Assembly: GCF_921008455.1 (NCBI RefSeq)
Contig: NZ_CAKLBZ010000001.1
Coordinates: 292,501-297,500 of the forward strand
DNA length: 5,000 nt
Direction: 5' to 3'
Origin: Bacillus basilensis
GTDB lineage: Bacteria > Bacillota > Bacilli > Bacillales > Bacillaceae_G
The notes beneath the pieces are model-generated. The model was not told the origin of the DNA. It was given only the letters and a program-made list of their open reading frames with translations, and did no database searches. A program made the translations under genes and the position numbers. Positions 1 to 5,000 of the stretch are shown piece by piece (the stretch's first letter is position 1; each line of letters starts with the position of its first letter).

Positions 1-365
<365 letters not shown>

Positions 366-414
366 TATAATATGTAGCAATGTTATCTAGTTTTGAAGGA
401 ATATGCCTTCATAG
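366..414 (+). other. 23S-5S internal transcribed spacer with small hairpin
   Basis: This 49-nt spacer lies between mature 23S and 5S. It contains a perfect 6-bp inverted repeat, TGAAGG (394-399) and CCTTCA (406-411), with a 6-nt loop, ending three bases before the 5S. There is no tRNA gene and no internal promoter. In Bacillus the 23S and 5S precursors are matured by Mini-III and RNase M5, which cut at helices bracketing the mature RNAs. The hairpin lies in the precursor 5' flank of 5S, but any role in processing is an inference. Confidence 0.7.
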
Positions 415-530
415 TTTGGTGATGATGGCAGAGAGGTCACACCCGTTCCCATACCGAACACGGAAGTTAAGCTCTCTAGCGCCGATGGTAGTTGGGACCT
501 TGTCCCTGTGAGAGTAGGACGTCGCCAAGC
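415..530 (+). rRNA. rrf: 5S ribosomal RNA, complete
   Basis: This is a full-length 116-nt 5S rRNA, from TTTGGTGATGATGGCAGAGA at the 5' end to GTCGCCAAGC at the 3' end. The two ends pair as helix I (TTTGGTGATG with GTCGCCAAGC, with wobble pairs). The loop B/C region ACACCCGTTCCCATACCGAA and the CCGATGGTAGT and GAGAGTAGGACG segments of helices IV-V are intact. The length and sequence are typical of Bacillus and close to what I recall for the B. cereus group. It is the last gene of the rRNA operon and is followed four bases later by the terminator hairpin. Confidence 0.97.
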
Positions 531-534
531 AACT

Positions 535-565
535 AAAAACACAAGTCTTTTGACTTGTGTTTTTT
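535..565 (+). terminator. Rho-independent terminator of the rRNA operon
   Basis: A perfect 13-bp inverted repeat (535-547 and 552-564; core ACACAAGTC / GACTTGTGT) with a TTTT loop is followed by a T-run to 565. It lies five bases after the 5S 3' end, so it should end the rRNA operon transcript. The A-run on the left arm (535-539) means the same hairpin is also followed by U residues when read on the minus strand. It could therefore act as a back-up terminator for the convergent uppP transcript. Confidence 0.93.
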
Positions 566-589
566 CGTGTTTAATAAATGAAAATGGAT

Positions 590-621
590 AAAAAACCGAT
601 ACTTCAACTTGAATATCGGTT
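590..621 (-). terminator. Rho-independent terminator of the uppP-containing operon
   Basis: An 8-bp perfect inverted repeat (AACCGATA at 594-601, TATCGGTT at 614-621) encloses a 12-nt interior that can add a TTC/GAA extension with one bulged base. Read on the minus strand, the stem is followed by a U-run (complement of the A residues at 590-593, with two more A-U pairs closing the stem). It starts 25 bases past the uppP stop codon and fits as the end of the five-gene minus-strand cluster. It is only 24 bp from the rRNA terminator, so two back-to-back terminators separate the convergent units. Confidence 0.85.
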
Positions 622-645
622 CAATAATATGTGAAATATACGAAT

Positions 646-1443
646 CTATAGTAATACGAAGAGTGTAAATAAGATAGCCAGCAAAATACGATAATATGCA
701 AAAGGTTTTAAACCTATCTTCTCTAAAAGCTTTAGGAATGTTATTACTGCTAACATTGCGACTATAAAAGAAGTGATGAATCCTACCGCAAACATAGGGA
801 TATCATCGACACTTAAATACGTCCAGCTTTTTAATAAGTCTAAGCCTGTAGCCCCAACCATTACAGGGAGGGCAATGAGAAAAGAGAACTCAGATGCAGT
901 CTTATAATTTACTTTTGCTAATAGACCTCCAGAGATAGTAGAGCCGGCTCTGGAGAAGCCAGGGTATACTGCTAAACATTGAAATAATCCAATTGTTAAT
1001 GCTTGACGGTATGTTAAATCGTCCAGTGAATAGGAGGTTGCCTCTTGTTTTTTTACTTCTGCAAAGATCATAAGAATTGCCCCTGCTACAAGTCCAATCA
1101 CAACAGTGTATGGCTGAAATAAGTAAGTTTTAATAACATCATGTAGTAGCAAACCAGCAACTACTGCCGGAAATACGCCAAGAAATACATGGAATGCGTT
1201 GAATTTTTTCTCTTTCCGTAGAAGAGGCTTAATATTACATAAAGAAACGAGACGTTTATGGTATAAAATTGCAATAGCTAAAATTGCCCCTAGCTGAATA
1301 ACAATTTCAAACGTTTTCGCTCTTTCTCCTTCAAAGCCTAATAAGTGTCCGACTAATATAAGGTGTCCAGTAGAAGAGATAGGTAAAAATTCAGCTAACC
1401 CCTCTACGATACCGAGTATGAAGGCAATTATGATATCGCTCAT
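646..1443 (-). CDS. uppP: Undecaprenyl-diphosphatase (UppP/BacA family)
   Basis: This integral-membrane phosphatase converts undecaprenyl diphosphate to undecaprenyl phosphate, recycling the lipid carrier for peptidoglycan and wall polymers. Extra copies give bacitracin resistance because bacitracin binds the diphosphate form. The 265-aa length is normal for the family. The N-terminal active-site segment EGLAEFLPISSTGH (14-27) carries E14, E18, S24 and H27, equivalent to the E. coli BacA (E/Q)xxxE and SSTGH motifs. The second motif, PGFSRAGST (161-169), carries the catalytic-type arginine R165. The usual family form is SRSG, so A166 is a mild variant. Hydrophobic segments throughout fit the multi-helix, inverted-repeat fold. 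The ATG start has a strong AGGAGTGAT site (1447-1455). It follows the permease gene by 17 bp, without its own visible promoter, so co-expression with the ABC transporter is likely. The role in antibiotic defence is inferred from this context, as housekeeping paralogs probably exist elsewhere in the genome. Confidence 0.96.
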   Translation of the reverse strand: MSDIIIAFILGIVEGLAEFLPISSTGHLILVGHLLGFEGERAKTFEIVIQLGAILAIAILYHKRLVSLCNIKPLLRKEKKFNAFHVFLGVFPAVVAGLLLHDVIKTYLFQPYTVVIGLVAGAILMIFAEVKKQEATSYSLDDLTYRQALTIGLFQCLAVYPGFSRAGSTISGGLLAKVNYKTASEFSFLIALPVMVGATGLDLLKSWTYLSVDDIPMFAVGFITSFIVAMLAVITFLKLLEKIGLKPFAYYRILLAILFTLFVLL

Positions 1444-1460
1444 AGTATCACTCCTATAAA

Positions 1461-2198
1461 TTAATGAATGTCTACTCTTTTAAAATAGAATAGTGTTGCA
1501 ATAAATCCGAGAATCGCCGTTGTTGCAATGATGATATAAGAATACTCTGGTGGATATGTGGGTTGTAATTCATTATTTGCAATATCTAGAGTAGCGGTCC
1601 ACGGAAATAAATCTTTATGTTTGGAGTTCACGAGCATAAGATTCATCATTGTAATAATGACTGTTAATATAATAGGCGGTACATAGCTCTTCATTACAAG
1701 AGTTAATAGCACAATAGGTGAAGACAATAGAAAGAGAAGTCCACCACATATTAAAAATTTTAGGAAAGAACCTAAAAGTAAAGTAGTGTTAAAACCAGGG
1801 AAGTTCCCCAATAGCCCTAATATTAAAGTAAGCGACCAAGCGACTAAAGTTAGCATCATGATCCAAAGGAAGAGAATGATGAACTTACTTATAATAAAGC
1901 TAATGCGCGACACGGGGATAGTTAGTAAATTTTTTAGTGTATCTTCTGCATATTCGCGGGTAAACAGATAAGCAACAACTACTCCGTATAAAGGGAATCC
2001 TATAACTAAAGTAGTATATAAGTTAACGTCAGTGAATAACTGGTGGAACCAAATAGTCGGAGTTGGCTGTTTTGTTTTTATATGTATATAAGAGGCTACT
2101 ACGACTAAGAAAGGTGCGACACCAGCCCCAATAATGCTAATTAAAAACATATTAGAGCGTTTTAGTTTTAATAGTTCTGTATAGAGTAGATTAACCAA
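1461..2198 (-). CDS. ABC-2 type transporter permease, BcrB/YcbO-like
   Basis: This is the membrane subunit partnering the ATPase encoded immediately upstream, probably as two permeases plus two ATPases in the cytoplasmic membrane. With the chosen start it has 245 aa and about six hydrophobic helices, near residues 16-38, 61-80, 102-128, 143-168, 173-192 and 219-238. The cytoplasmic segment REYAEDTLKNLLTIPVSR (81-98), after helix 2, is the typical coupling region of bacitracin-type ABC-2 permeases. I chose the TTG start at 2196-2198 because GGAGGTGG lies five bases before it (2204-2211). The reading frame extends to a TTG at 2211-2213, but that codon overlaps the ribosome binding site. The start overlaps the ATPase stop codon region by 8 bp, indicating translational coupling. 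The family includes bacitracin, lantibiotic self-protection and Na+ (NatB-like) exporters. The substrate is not determined by sequence, and bacitracin or another envelope-active peptide is favoured by the downstream uppP. Confidence 0.88.
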   Translation of the reverse strand: MVNLLYTELLKLKRSNMFLISIIGAGVAPFLVVVASYIHIKTKQPTPTIWFHQLFTDVNLYTTLVIGFPLYGVVVAYLFTREYAEDTLKNLLTIPVSRISFIISKFIILFLWIMMLTLVAWSLTLILGLLGNFPGFNTTLLLGSFLKFLICGGLLFLLSSPIVLLTLVMKSYVPPIILTVIITMMNLMLVNSKHKDLFPWTATLDIANNELQPTYPPEYSYIIIATTAILGFIATLFYFKRVDIH

Positions 2199-3120
2199 TT
2201 GTTCCACCTCCAACTAGTTTGGTGAAATAATCTTCTAATCTGTCTTCACTGATCATCATTTTTAATACTTCAATATCGTTCAGAACGAATGTTCTATTAA
2301 TGTATCCTTGTTGCCCAAAATGAGAGTAAATGCGAATATTCCCTTCATCATGTACCTCATAATCGAAAATTTGAAATTGATTTTCTAATAGCATCGCAGC
2401 CTTATTGTCATTATTCACCTGAAATTCTATGTACTTACGGTTTGCTTTGCGCAGCTTATCAAGAGAAACTTCTTCTAGTAACCTTCCTTCGTGAATAATT
2501 CCGATACGATCAACTAACTGTTCTACCTCTGCTAAAATGTGACTAGAAATGAGTATTGTTATATTCCTTTCTTGAGATAAAGAATGAATAAGCTTTCGCA
2601 TTTCTTTAATACCGATGGGGTCTAGTCCGTTAGTCGGTTCATCTAATATGAGTAGTTCGGGATAATGGAGAAGGGCGCGTGCAATTCCTAGGCGTTGCTT
2701 CATTCCTAAAGAATACTTTCCTACTAACTTTTTTGTTTCATACTGCAAGCCCACTATTTCTAATGCTTCTTCAATAGCATTCTTTTTGTACACCCCGATT
2801 ATCTTTGCATTAATTAATAAGTTTTCTTTTGCAGTTAAGTTTTCATAAAACCCTGGAACTTCAACGATAGAACCAATTCTACTTAAAATATCTTTTTGAT
2901 TTTGAAATAAGTCCTCTCCGAATATTTCGATAGTTCCACTTGTAGGCTTTATAAGACTAAGCAGCATACGAATGGTTGTTGTTTTACCAGCACCGTTACG
3001 TCCTATGAATCCATAAATTTCTCCTCGTTGAACGTTAATGTTTAGCTTATCTACGGATTTTTGCTTGCCATATACTTTAGTAAGATTAGTCGTTTTTATA
3101 ATTGTGTTTATAGGAGACAC
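2191..3120 (-). CDS. ABC transporter ATP-binding protein, BcrA/YcbN-like
   Basis: This cytoplasmic ATPase subunit powers the adjacent ABC-2 permease. All nucleotide-binding motifs are present: Walker A GRNGAGKTT (40-48), signature YSLGMKQR (136-143), Walker B LLILDEP (156-162), D-loop GLDP (165-168) and switch histidine H194. The Q-loop position reads IVEVPGFYENLT (85-96), with Glu in place of Gln, as in BcrA-type exporters. The C-terminal extension after about residue 220, ending in RLEDYFTKLVGGG, is also characteristic of bacitracin exporter ATPases. The length of 309 aa matches the ~306-aa BcrA class. It starts with GTG, because an in-frame TAG lies directly before it and no ATG is available nearby. 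The ribosome binding site (AGAAAG at 3124-3129, three bases from GTG) is weak. It follows the kinase gene by 68 bp, a gap holding phased TTAA repeats and a candidate promoter, so it may be transcribed both by read-through and from its own promoter. Its 3' end overlaps the permease start. Confidence 0.94.
   Translation of the reverse strand: MSPINTIIKTTNLTKVYGKQKSVDKLNINVQRGEIYGFIGRNGAGKTTTIRMLLSLIKPTSGTIEIFGEDLFQNQKDILSRIGSIVEVPGFYENLTAKENLLINAKIIGVYKKNAIEEALEIVGLQYETKKLVGKYSLGMKQRLGIARALLHYPELLILDEPTNGLDPIGIKEMRKLIHSLSQERNITILISSHILAEVEQLVDRIGIIHEGRLLEEVSLDKLRKANRKYIEFQVNNDNKAAMLLENQFQIFDYEVHDEGNIRIYSHFGQQGYINRTFVLNDIEVLKMMISEDRLEDYFTKLVGGGTIG
2204..2211 (-). promoter_or_regulatory. Ribosome binding site that fixes the permease start
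   Basis: The minus strand reads GGAGGTGG here, inside the last codons of the ATPase gene, with the GGAGG core eight bases from the TTG at 2196-2198. This is ideal Bacillus spacing and argues for that TTG over the one at 2211-2213. Confidence 0.8.
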
Positions 3121-3145
3121 CTACTTTCTATAAGTTCTTACTTAC

Positions 3146-3151
3146 ATGATA
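3146..3151 (-). promoter_or_regulatory. Candidate -10 box for the ABC transporter-uppP genes
   Basis: The minus strand reads TATCAT (one mismatch to TATAAT), 25 bp before the ATPase GTG codon. No good TTGACA-like -35 is found at 16-18 bp spacing. Instead the phased TTAA repeats begin 11 nt upstream, as at activator-dependent promoters. No terminator hairpin is visible between the kinase stop and this site, so read-through from the regulator promoter is also possible. Without transcript data this remains a prediction. Confidence 0.45.
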
Positions 3152-3162
3152 AAAAGGAAGGC

Positions 3163-3201
3163 TTAACTGCATATTAATCATTTCTTAACTATTTCTTAAA
3201 A
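3163..3201 (-). promoter_or_regulatory. Four phased TTAA direct repeats: candidate response-regulator operator
   Basis: TTAA cores occur at 3163-3166, 3174-3177, 3185-3188 and 3196-3199, exactly 11 bp apart. On the minus strand the hexamers read TTAAGA, TTAAGA, TTAATA and TTAAGC with 5-bp spacers, and the two farthest from the ATPase gene share the 9-mer TTAAGAAAT. On the plus strand they read TTAACT, TTAATC, TTAACT and TTAAAA, resembling the TTAACA repeats bound by B. subtilis PhoP. One-turn spacing of direct repeats is the usual operator form of OmpR/PhoB-family regulators, and such a regulator is encoded in this cluster. The block overlaps the last codons and stop of the kinase gene and would lie at about -24 to -62 if the TATCAT downstream is the -10. 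Binding by the local regulator is an inference. Confidence 0.6.
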
Positions 3202-4202
3202 GTATTGTGTTTTGGAATGGAAAAGCCAAAAGTGGTTCGTTCCCATGGAATACTTTCAACCCATATATGCCCACCATTCCTCTCAACGAGCGCTTTAGAA
3301 ATAGAAAGCCCGAGCCCGCTACCACCAAAAGACGAGTTTCTTGATTGTTCGCTTCGGTACATTCGCTCAAATACGTTTTGTAAATCATGTTTTGGAACAC
3401 CAGGGCCTTTGTCCCAAATAAGAAGTTCATATGCTGCATCAGTTTCTAGTAGTTCGACTCCTATTGTTTTCCCATCCTTTCCGTAATAAATGGCATTTTT
3501 CATTAAATTACCTATAATACGCATAAGGCTTAGGTGATCTGCAATGATAGGACAAGTAGACTCTGGTATGAGAACTTGCAGTTTAATATTATGTTTTGAG
3601 AGTTCAGGTAAAAACTCGATCAAAACTTCTCTAGTAACTTCAGAAAAGTCGAGTTTTTCTCCTTTTAGTGGAAATTCATTAGAGTCTAGCTTTGCCATAT
3701 TGAATATTTCATCAACTAGGTGCTTTAAGTTATTTGATTTCATATAAAGTATTTTAAGATATTCTTGCTTTTCTATTTCAGAAGCAGCAACCCCATCTTT
3801 TAAAGCATCGATATATCCAATAATGGAGGTGAGTGGTGTTCGGATATCGTGCGAGATACTAGATAAAAGTTGTTTTCTAGATTCCTCAGACCTTTTTGCT
3901 TTAATCCGAACCTTTTCTAATTCAGCTATTAGTTCGTTTATTGAAAAAACGATATTATGTAACGATCGATCATTACTTGTGAATAATCTCGTTTGTAAAT
4001 GCCCCTTTAGTGCACGACTTAATTTAGTGTCTATTGATTTGCGATTTTGAATGAATTGTATTCTTGAAAAGAAGAGATACATTGTAATTAAGATAAGGGT
4101 AATAAATAAAGAAATTTTTACTCTCGGATCCATTTGTATATTTAAAAGCCCGCAAATGATAAGTTGTAATGAAATAAGGAAGAGGATTTTATCAGTCTTC
4201 AA
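3189..4202 (-). CDS. Two-component sensor histidine kinase with very short extracytoplasmic loop
   Basis: This membrane-bound kinase should phosphorylate the response regulator encoded just upstream. With the chosen start it has 337 aa. Two N-terminal helices (about 5-22 and 29-46) are joined by only about six residues (QMDPRV), so there is no real extracellular sensor domain. This is the architecture of intramembrane-sensing envelope-stress kinases. A linker with coiled-coil tendency (about 85-112) leads to the H-box SHDIRTPLT (117-125, phospho-acceptor H118). The HATPase domain follows: N-box around GNLMKNA (231-237, N232 and N236), G1 DKGPGVP (264-270), F-box VFERMYR (277-283) and G2 GGSGLGLS (293-300). 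I chose the TTG at 4200-4202 because GGGTGA (4208-4213) precedes it by five bases. The open frame continues to a TTG at 4227-4229, giving 346 aa, but without a comparable site. The gene overlaps the regulator gene by 11 bp, so the two are translationally coupled. The ligand is unknown. B. subtilis YcbM is a plausible relative. Confidence 0.92.
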   Translation of the reverse strand: MKTDKILFLISLQLIICGLLNIQMDPRVKISLFITLILITMYLFFSRIQFIQNRKSIDTKLSRALKGHLQTRLFTSNDRSLHNIVFSINELIAELEKVRIKAKRSEESRKQLLSSISHDIRTPLTSIIGYIDALKDGVAASEIEKQEYLKILYMKSNNLKHLVDEIFNMAKLDSNEFPLKGEKLDFSEVTREVLIEFLPELSKHNIKLQVLIPESTCPIIADHLSLMRIIGNLMKNAIYYGKDGKTIGVELLETDAAYELLIWDKGPGVPKHDLQNVFERMYRSEQSRNSSFGGSGLGLSISKALVERNGGHIWVESIPWERTTFGFSIPKHNTFKK

Positions 4203-4905
4203 GCTTTTCACCCACAAACTTATAACCAATTCCCCATACAGTTTGAATGAATTTTGGATTGGAAGGGTCGATTTCTATTTTCTTTCTAAGTTTTCGAATA
4301 TGTACCATAACGGTATTATCATCTTCTATATAATTATCGTCCCATACATTGCGGAAGAGTTGTGTTTTTGTAAATACTTGTCCTGGGTTTGAAGTAAAGA
4401 ATTTTAATAGTTCTAGTTCTTTTCCGGTTAAGCTGATTTCTTCTTTATTTGTGTGAACTGTATATGTATTTAAATTGATAGTTAGTCCTTTAAAAGCTAA
4501 AGTTGTTTTCTCTTGTACATTAATGTTACTTCCAAGAACTAAAAAACGTCGTATAAGAGCTTTTACTCGTGCAATCACTTCGTGAATGCTGAAAGGTTTC
4601 GTAATGTAATCATCAGCACCAATGCTTAAACCTAAAATTTTATCGACTTCGTGATCTTTAGCGGTTAGCATTAATATCGGTACGTTAGTTTTATCTCTAA
4701 GCTTTCTGCATACTTCGATCCCATCTACTTTCGGCATCATAAGATCTAATATAACGAGGCTATAGTTGTTTTGATTAAATAACTGTAAGGCTACTTCGCC
4801 ATCAATCGCAGTATCTACCATATATAATTCTCGTTCTAAATATATTTTTAGTAAATTACGGATTTCTTTATCATCGTCTGCTATAAGGATACGTATATCT
4901 TTCAT
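4192..4905 (-). CDS. OmpR/PhoB-family response regulator
   Basis: This cytoplasmic DNA-binding regulator is paired with the downstream kinase. Its 237-aa length is typical. The receiver domain (about 4-117) has the acidic pair D10/D11, phospho-acceptor D54 in VILDLMMP (51-58), switch T81 and invariant K103 in TKPF (102-105). The C-terminal winged-helix domain (about 138-232) shows TGKELELLKFF (160-170), the recognition-helix region VMVHIRKLRKKI (199-210) and the terminal hairpin TVWGIGYKF (222-230). All residues needed for phosphorelay are present. The ATG start is preceded by AGGTGA (4910-4915, four bases away). It is the first gene of the cluster. The TATAAT and 11-bp-spaced TTAAC repeats upstream suggest it activates its own promoter. 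Its likely targets are this operon and the internal transporter promoter. The closest known arrangements are YcbL and BacR beside bacitracin-type ABC transporters, a comparison made by gene order and family only. Confidence 0.94.
   Translation of the reverse strand: MKDIRILIADDDKEIRNLLKIYLERELYMVDTAIDGEVALQLFNQNNYSLVILDLMMPKVDGIEVCRKLRDKTNVPILMLTAKDHEVDKILGLSIGADDYITKPFSIHEVIARVKALIRRFLVLGSNINVQEKTTLAFKGLTINLNTYTVHTNKEEISLTGKELELLKFFTSNPGQVFTKTQLFRNVWDDNYIEDDNTVMVHIRKLRKKIEIDPSNPKFIQTVWGIGYKFVGEKLED
4208..4213 (-). promoter_or_regulatory. Ribosome binding site that fixes the kinase start
   Basis: The minus strand reads GGGTGA, matching the GGTGA part of the Bacillus anti-Shine-Dalgarno complement, five bases before the TTG at 4200-4202. 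It lies within the last codons of the regulator gene. It supports the shorter 337-aa kinase, whose first transmembrane helix then begins about five residues in. Confidence 0.65.
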
Positions 4906-4954
4906 ACCTTCACCTGCTTCTAATGGATTTCATTGATGGTGCAACAACCCTCTA

Positions 4955-4987
4955 ATTATATACTAGTATTTGTTAAAATAAGGTTAA
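4955..4987 (-). promoter_or_regulatory. Promoter and candidate operator of the regulator gene
   Basis: The minus strand has a perfect -10 box TATAAT at 4955-4960, 49 bp before the regulator ATG. The -35 position at 17-bp spacing reads CCTTAT, a poor match to TTGACA. Instead, TTAACA (4971-4976) and TTAACC (4982-4987) form an 11-bp-spaced direct repeat whose nearer TTAA is 12 nt upstream of the -10. The unit TTAACAAATAC matches TTAAGAAATAG in the kinase-ATPase junction at 9 of 11 positions. This fits an activator site replacing the -35 and suggests autoregulation. Further repeats may lie beyond 5000, where the window ends. Confidence 0.6.
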
Positions 4988-5000
4988 TAGTTTTGTTGGA

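Noticed and set aside
531..645. Search for tRNA genes or a small RNA after the 5S gene
   Set aside because: The space is filled by two terminator hairpins. No cloverleaf-like sequence, CCA end or promoter is present.
1786..1971. 61-codon plus-strand frame opposite the permease gene
   Set aside because: It is antisense to transmembrane-coding sequence, with no promoter or domain evidence.
3121..3188. Possible terminator between the kinase and ATPase genes
   Set aside because: No GC-rich inverted repeat precedes the short T-run at 3151-3155 on the minus strand. The region is better explained by the phased repeats and a -10-like box.
3185..3439. 84-codon minus-strand frame overlapping the 3' part of the kinase gene
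   Set aside because: It is an out-of-frame shadow within the HATPase domain coding region, with no separate start signal.
3205..3486. Open frame of 93 codons on the plus strand inside the kinase gene
   Set aside because: It lies wholly antisense to the catalytic domain of a clear histidine kinase, has no ribosome binding site of note, and the product shows no recognisable domain.
4051..4392. Open frame of 113 codons on the plus strand across the regulator-kinase junction
   Set aside because: It is antisense to two well-supported overlapping genes. The hydrophobic composition is the mirror of AT-rich coding sequence, and no family is recognisable.

Overview
The window looks like a chromosomal stretch from a low-GC Firmicute, most probably a member of the Bacillus cereus group. 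The reasons are the Bacillus-type 23S 3' end and 5S sequence, strong AGGAGG-type ribosome binding sites, frequent TTG/GTG starts, and AT-rich code. The species call is recognition by eye, not a database result.

Layout. Positions 1-565 (+ strand) hold the end of an rRNA operon: the last ~365 nt of 23S rRNA, a short spacer with a small hairpin, a complete 116-nt 5S rRNA, and a strong intrinsic terminator. No tRNA gene follows the 5S. Positions 566-645 are a convergent intergenic strip with a second intrinsic terminator serving the opposite strand. Positions 646-4905 are one five-gene cluster on the minus strand. In transcription order it encodes an OmpR-family response regulator, a short-loop sensor histidine kinase, a BcrA-type ABC ATPase, a six-helix ABC-2 permease, and UppP (undecaprenyl-diphosphatase, BacA family). 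Positions 4906-5000 hold the regulator's promoter region, cut by the window edge.

How the genes fit together. Regulator/kinase and ATPase/permease overlap by a few bases, and permease/uppP are 17 bp apart. Only the kinase-ATPase junction is wider (68 bp). The set resembles bacitracin/cell-envelope resistance modules (B. licheniformis bcrABC with bacRS, enterococcal bcrABD, B. subtilis ycbLMNO). The two-component system would sense envelope stress and induce an exporter together with an enzyme that restores the undecaprenyl-phosphate pool, which is the bacitracin target pathway. The substrate is inferred.

The best non-obvious signal is regulatory. Four TTAA cores spaced exactly 11 bp apart lie in the kinase-ATPase junction, just upstream of a -10-like TATCAT. 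Two more at the same 11-bp period lie just upstream of a TATAAT in front of the regulator gene. Both sets sit 11-12 nt upstream of the -10, as expected for direct-repeat operators of PhoB/PhoP/OmpR-type regulators. This suggests the regulator controls its own operon and an internal promoter for the transporter-uppP genes. I see no sign of a mobile element, CRISPR array or wholly new system.
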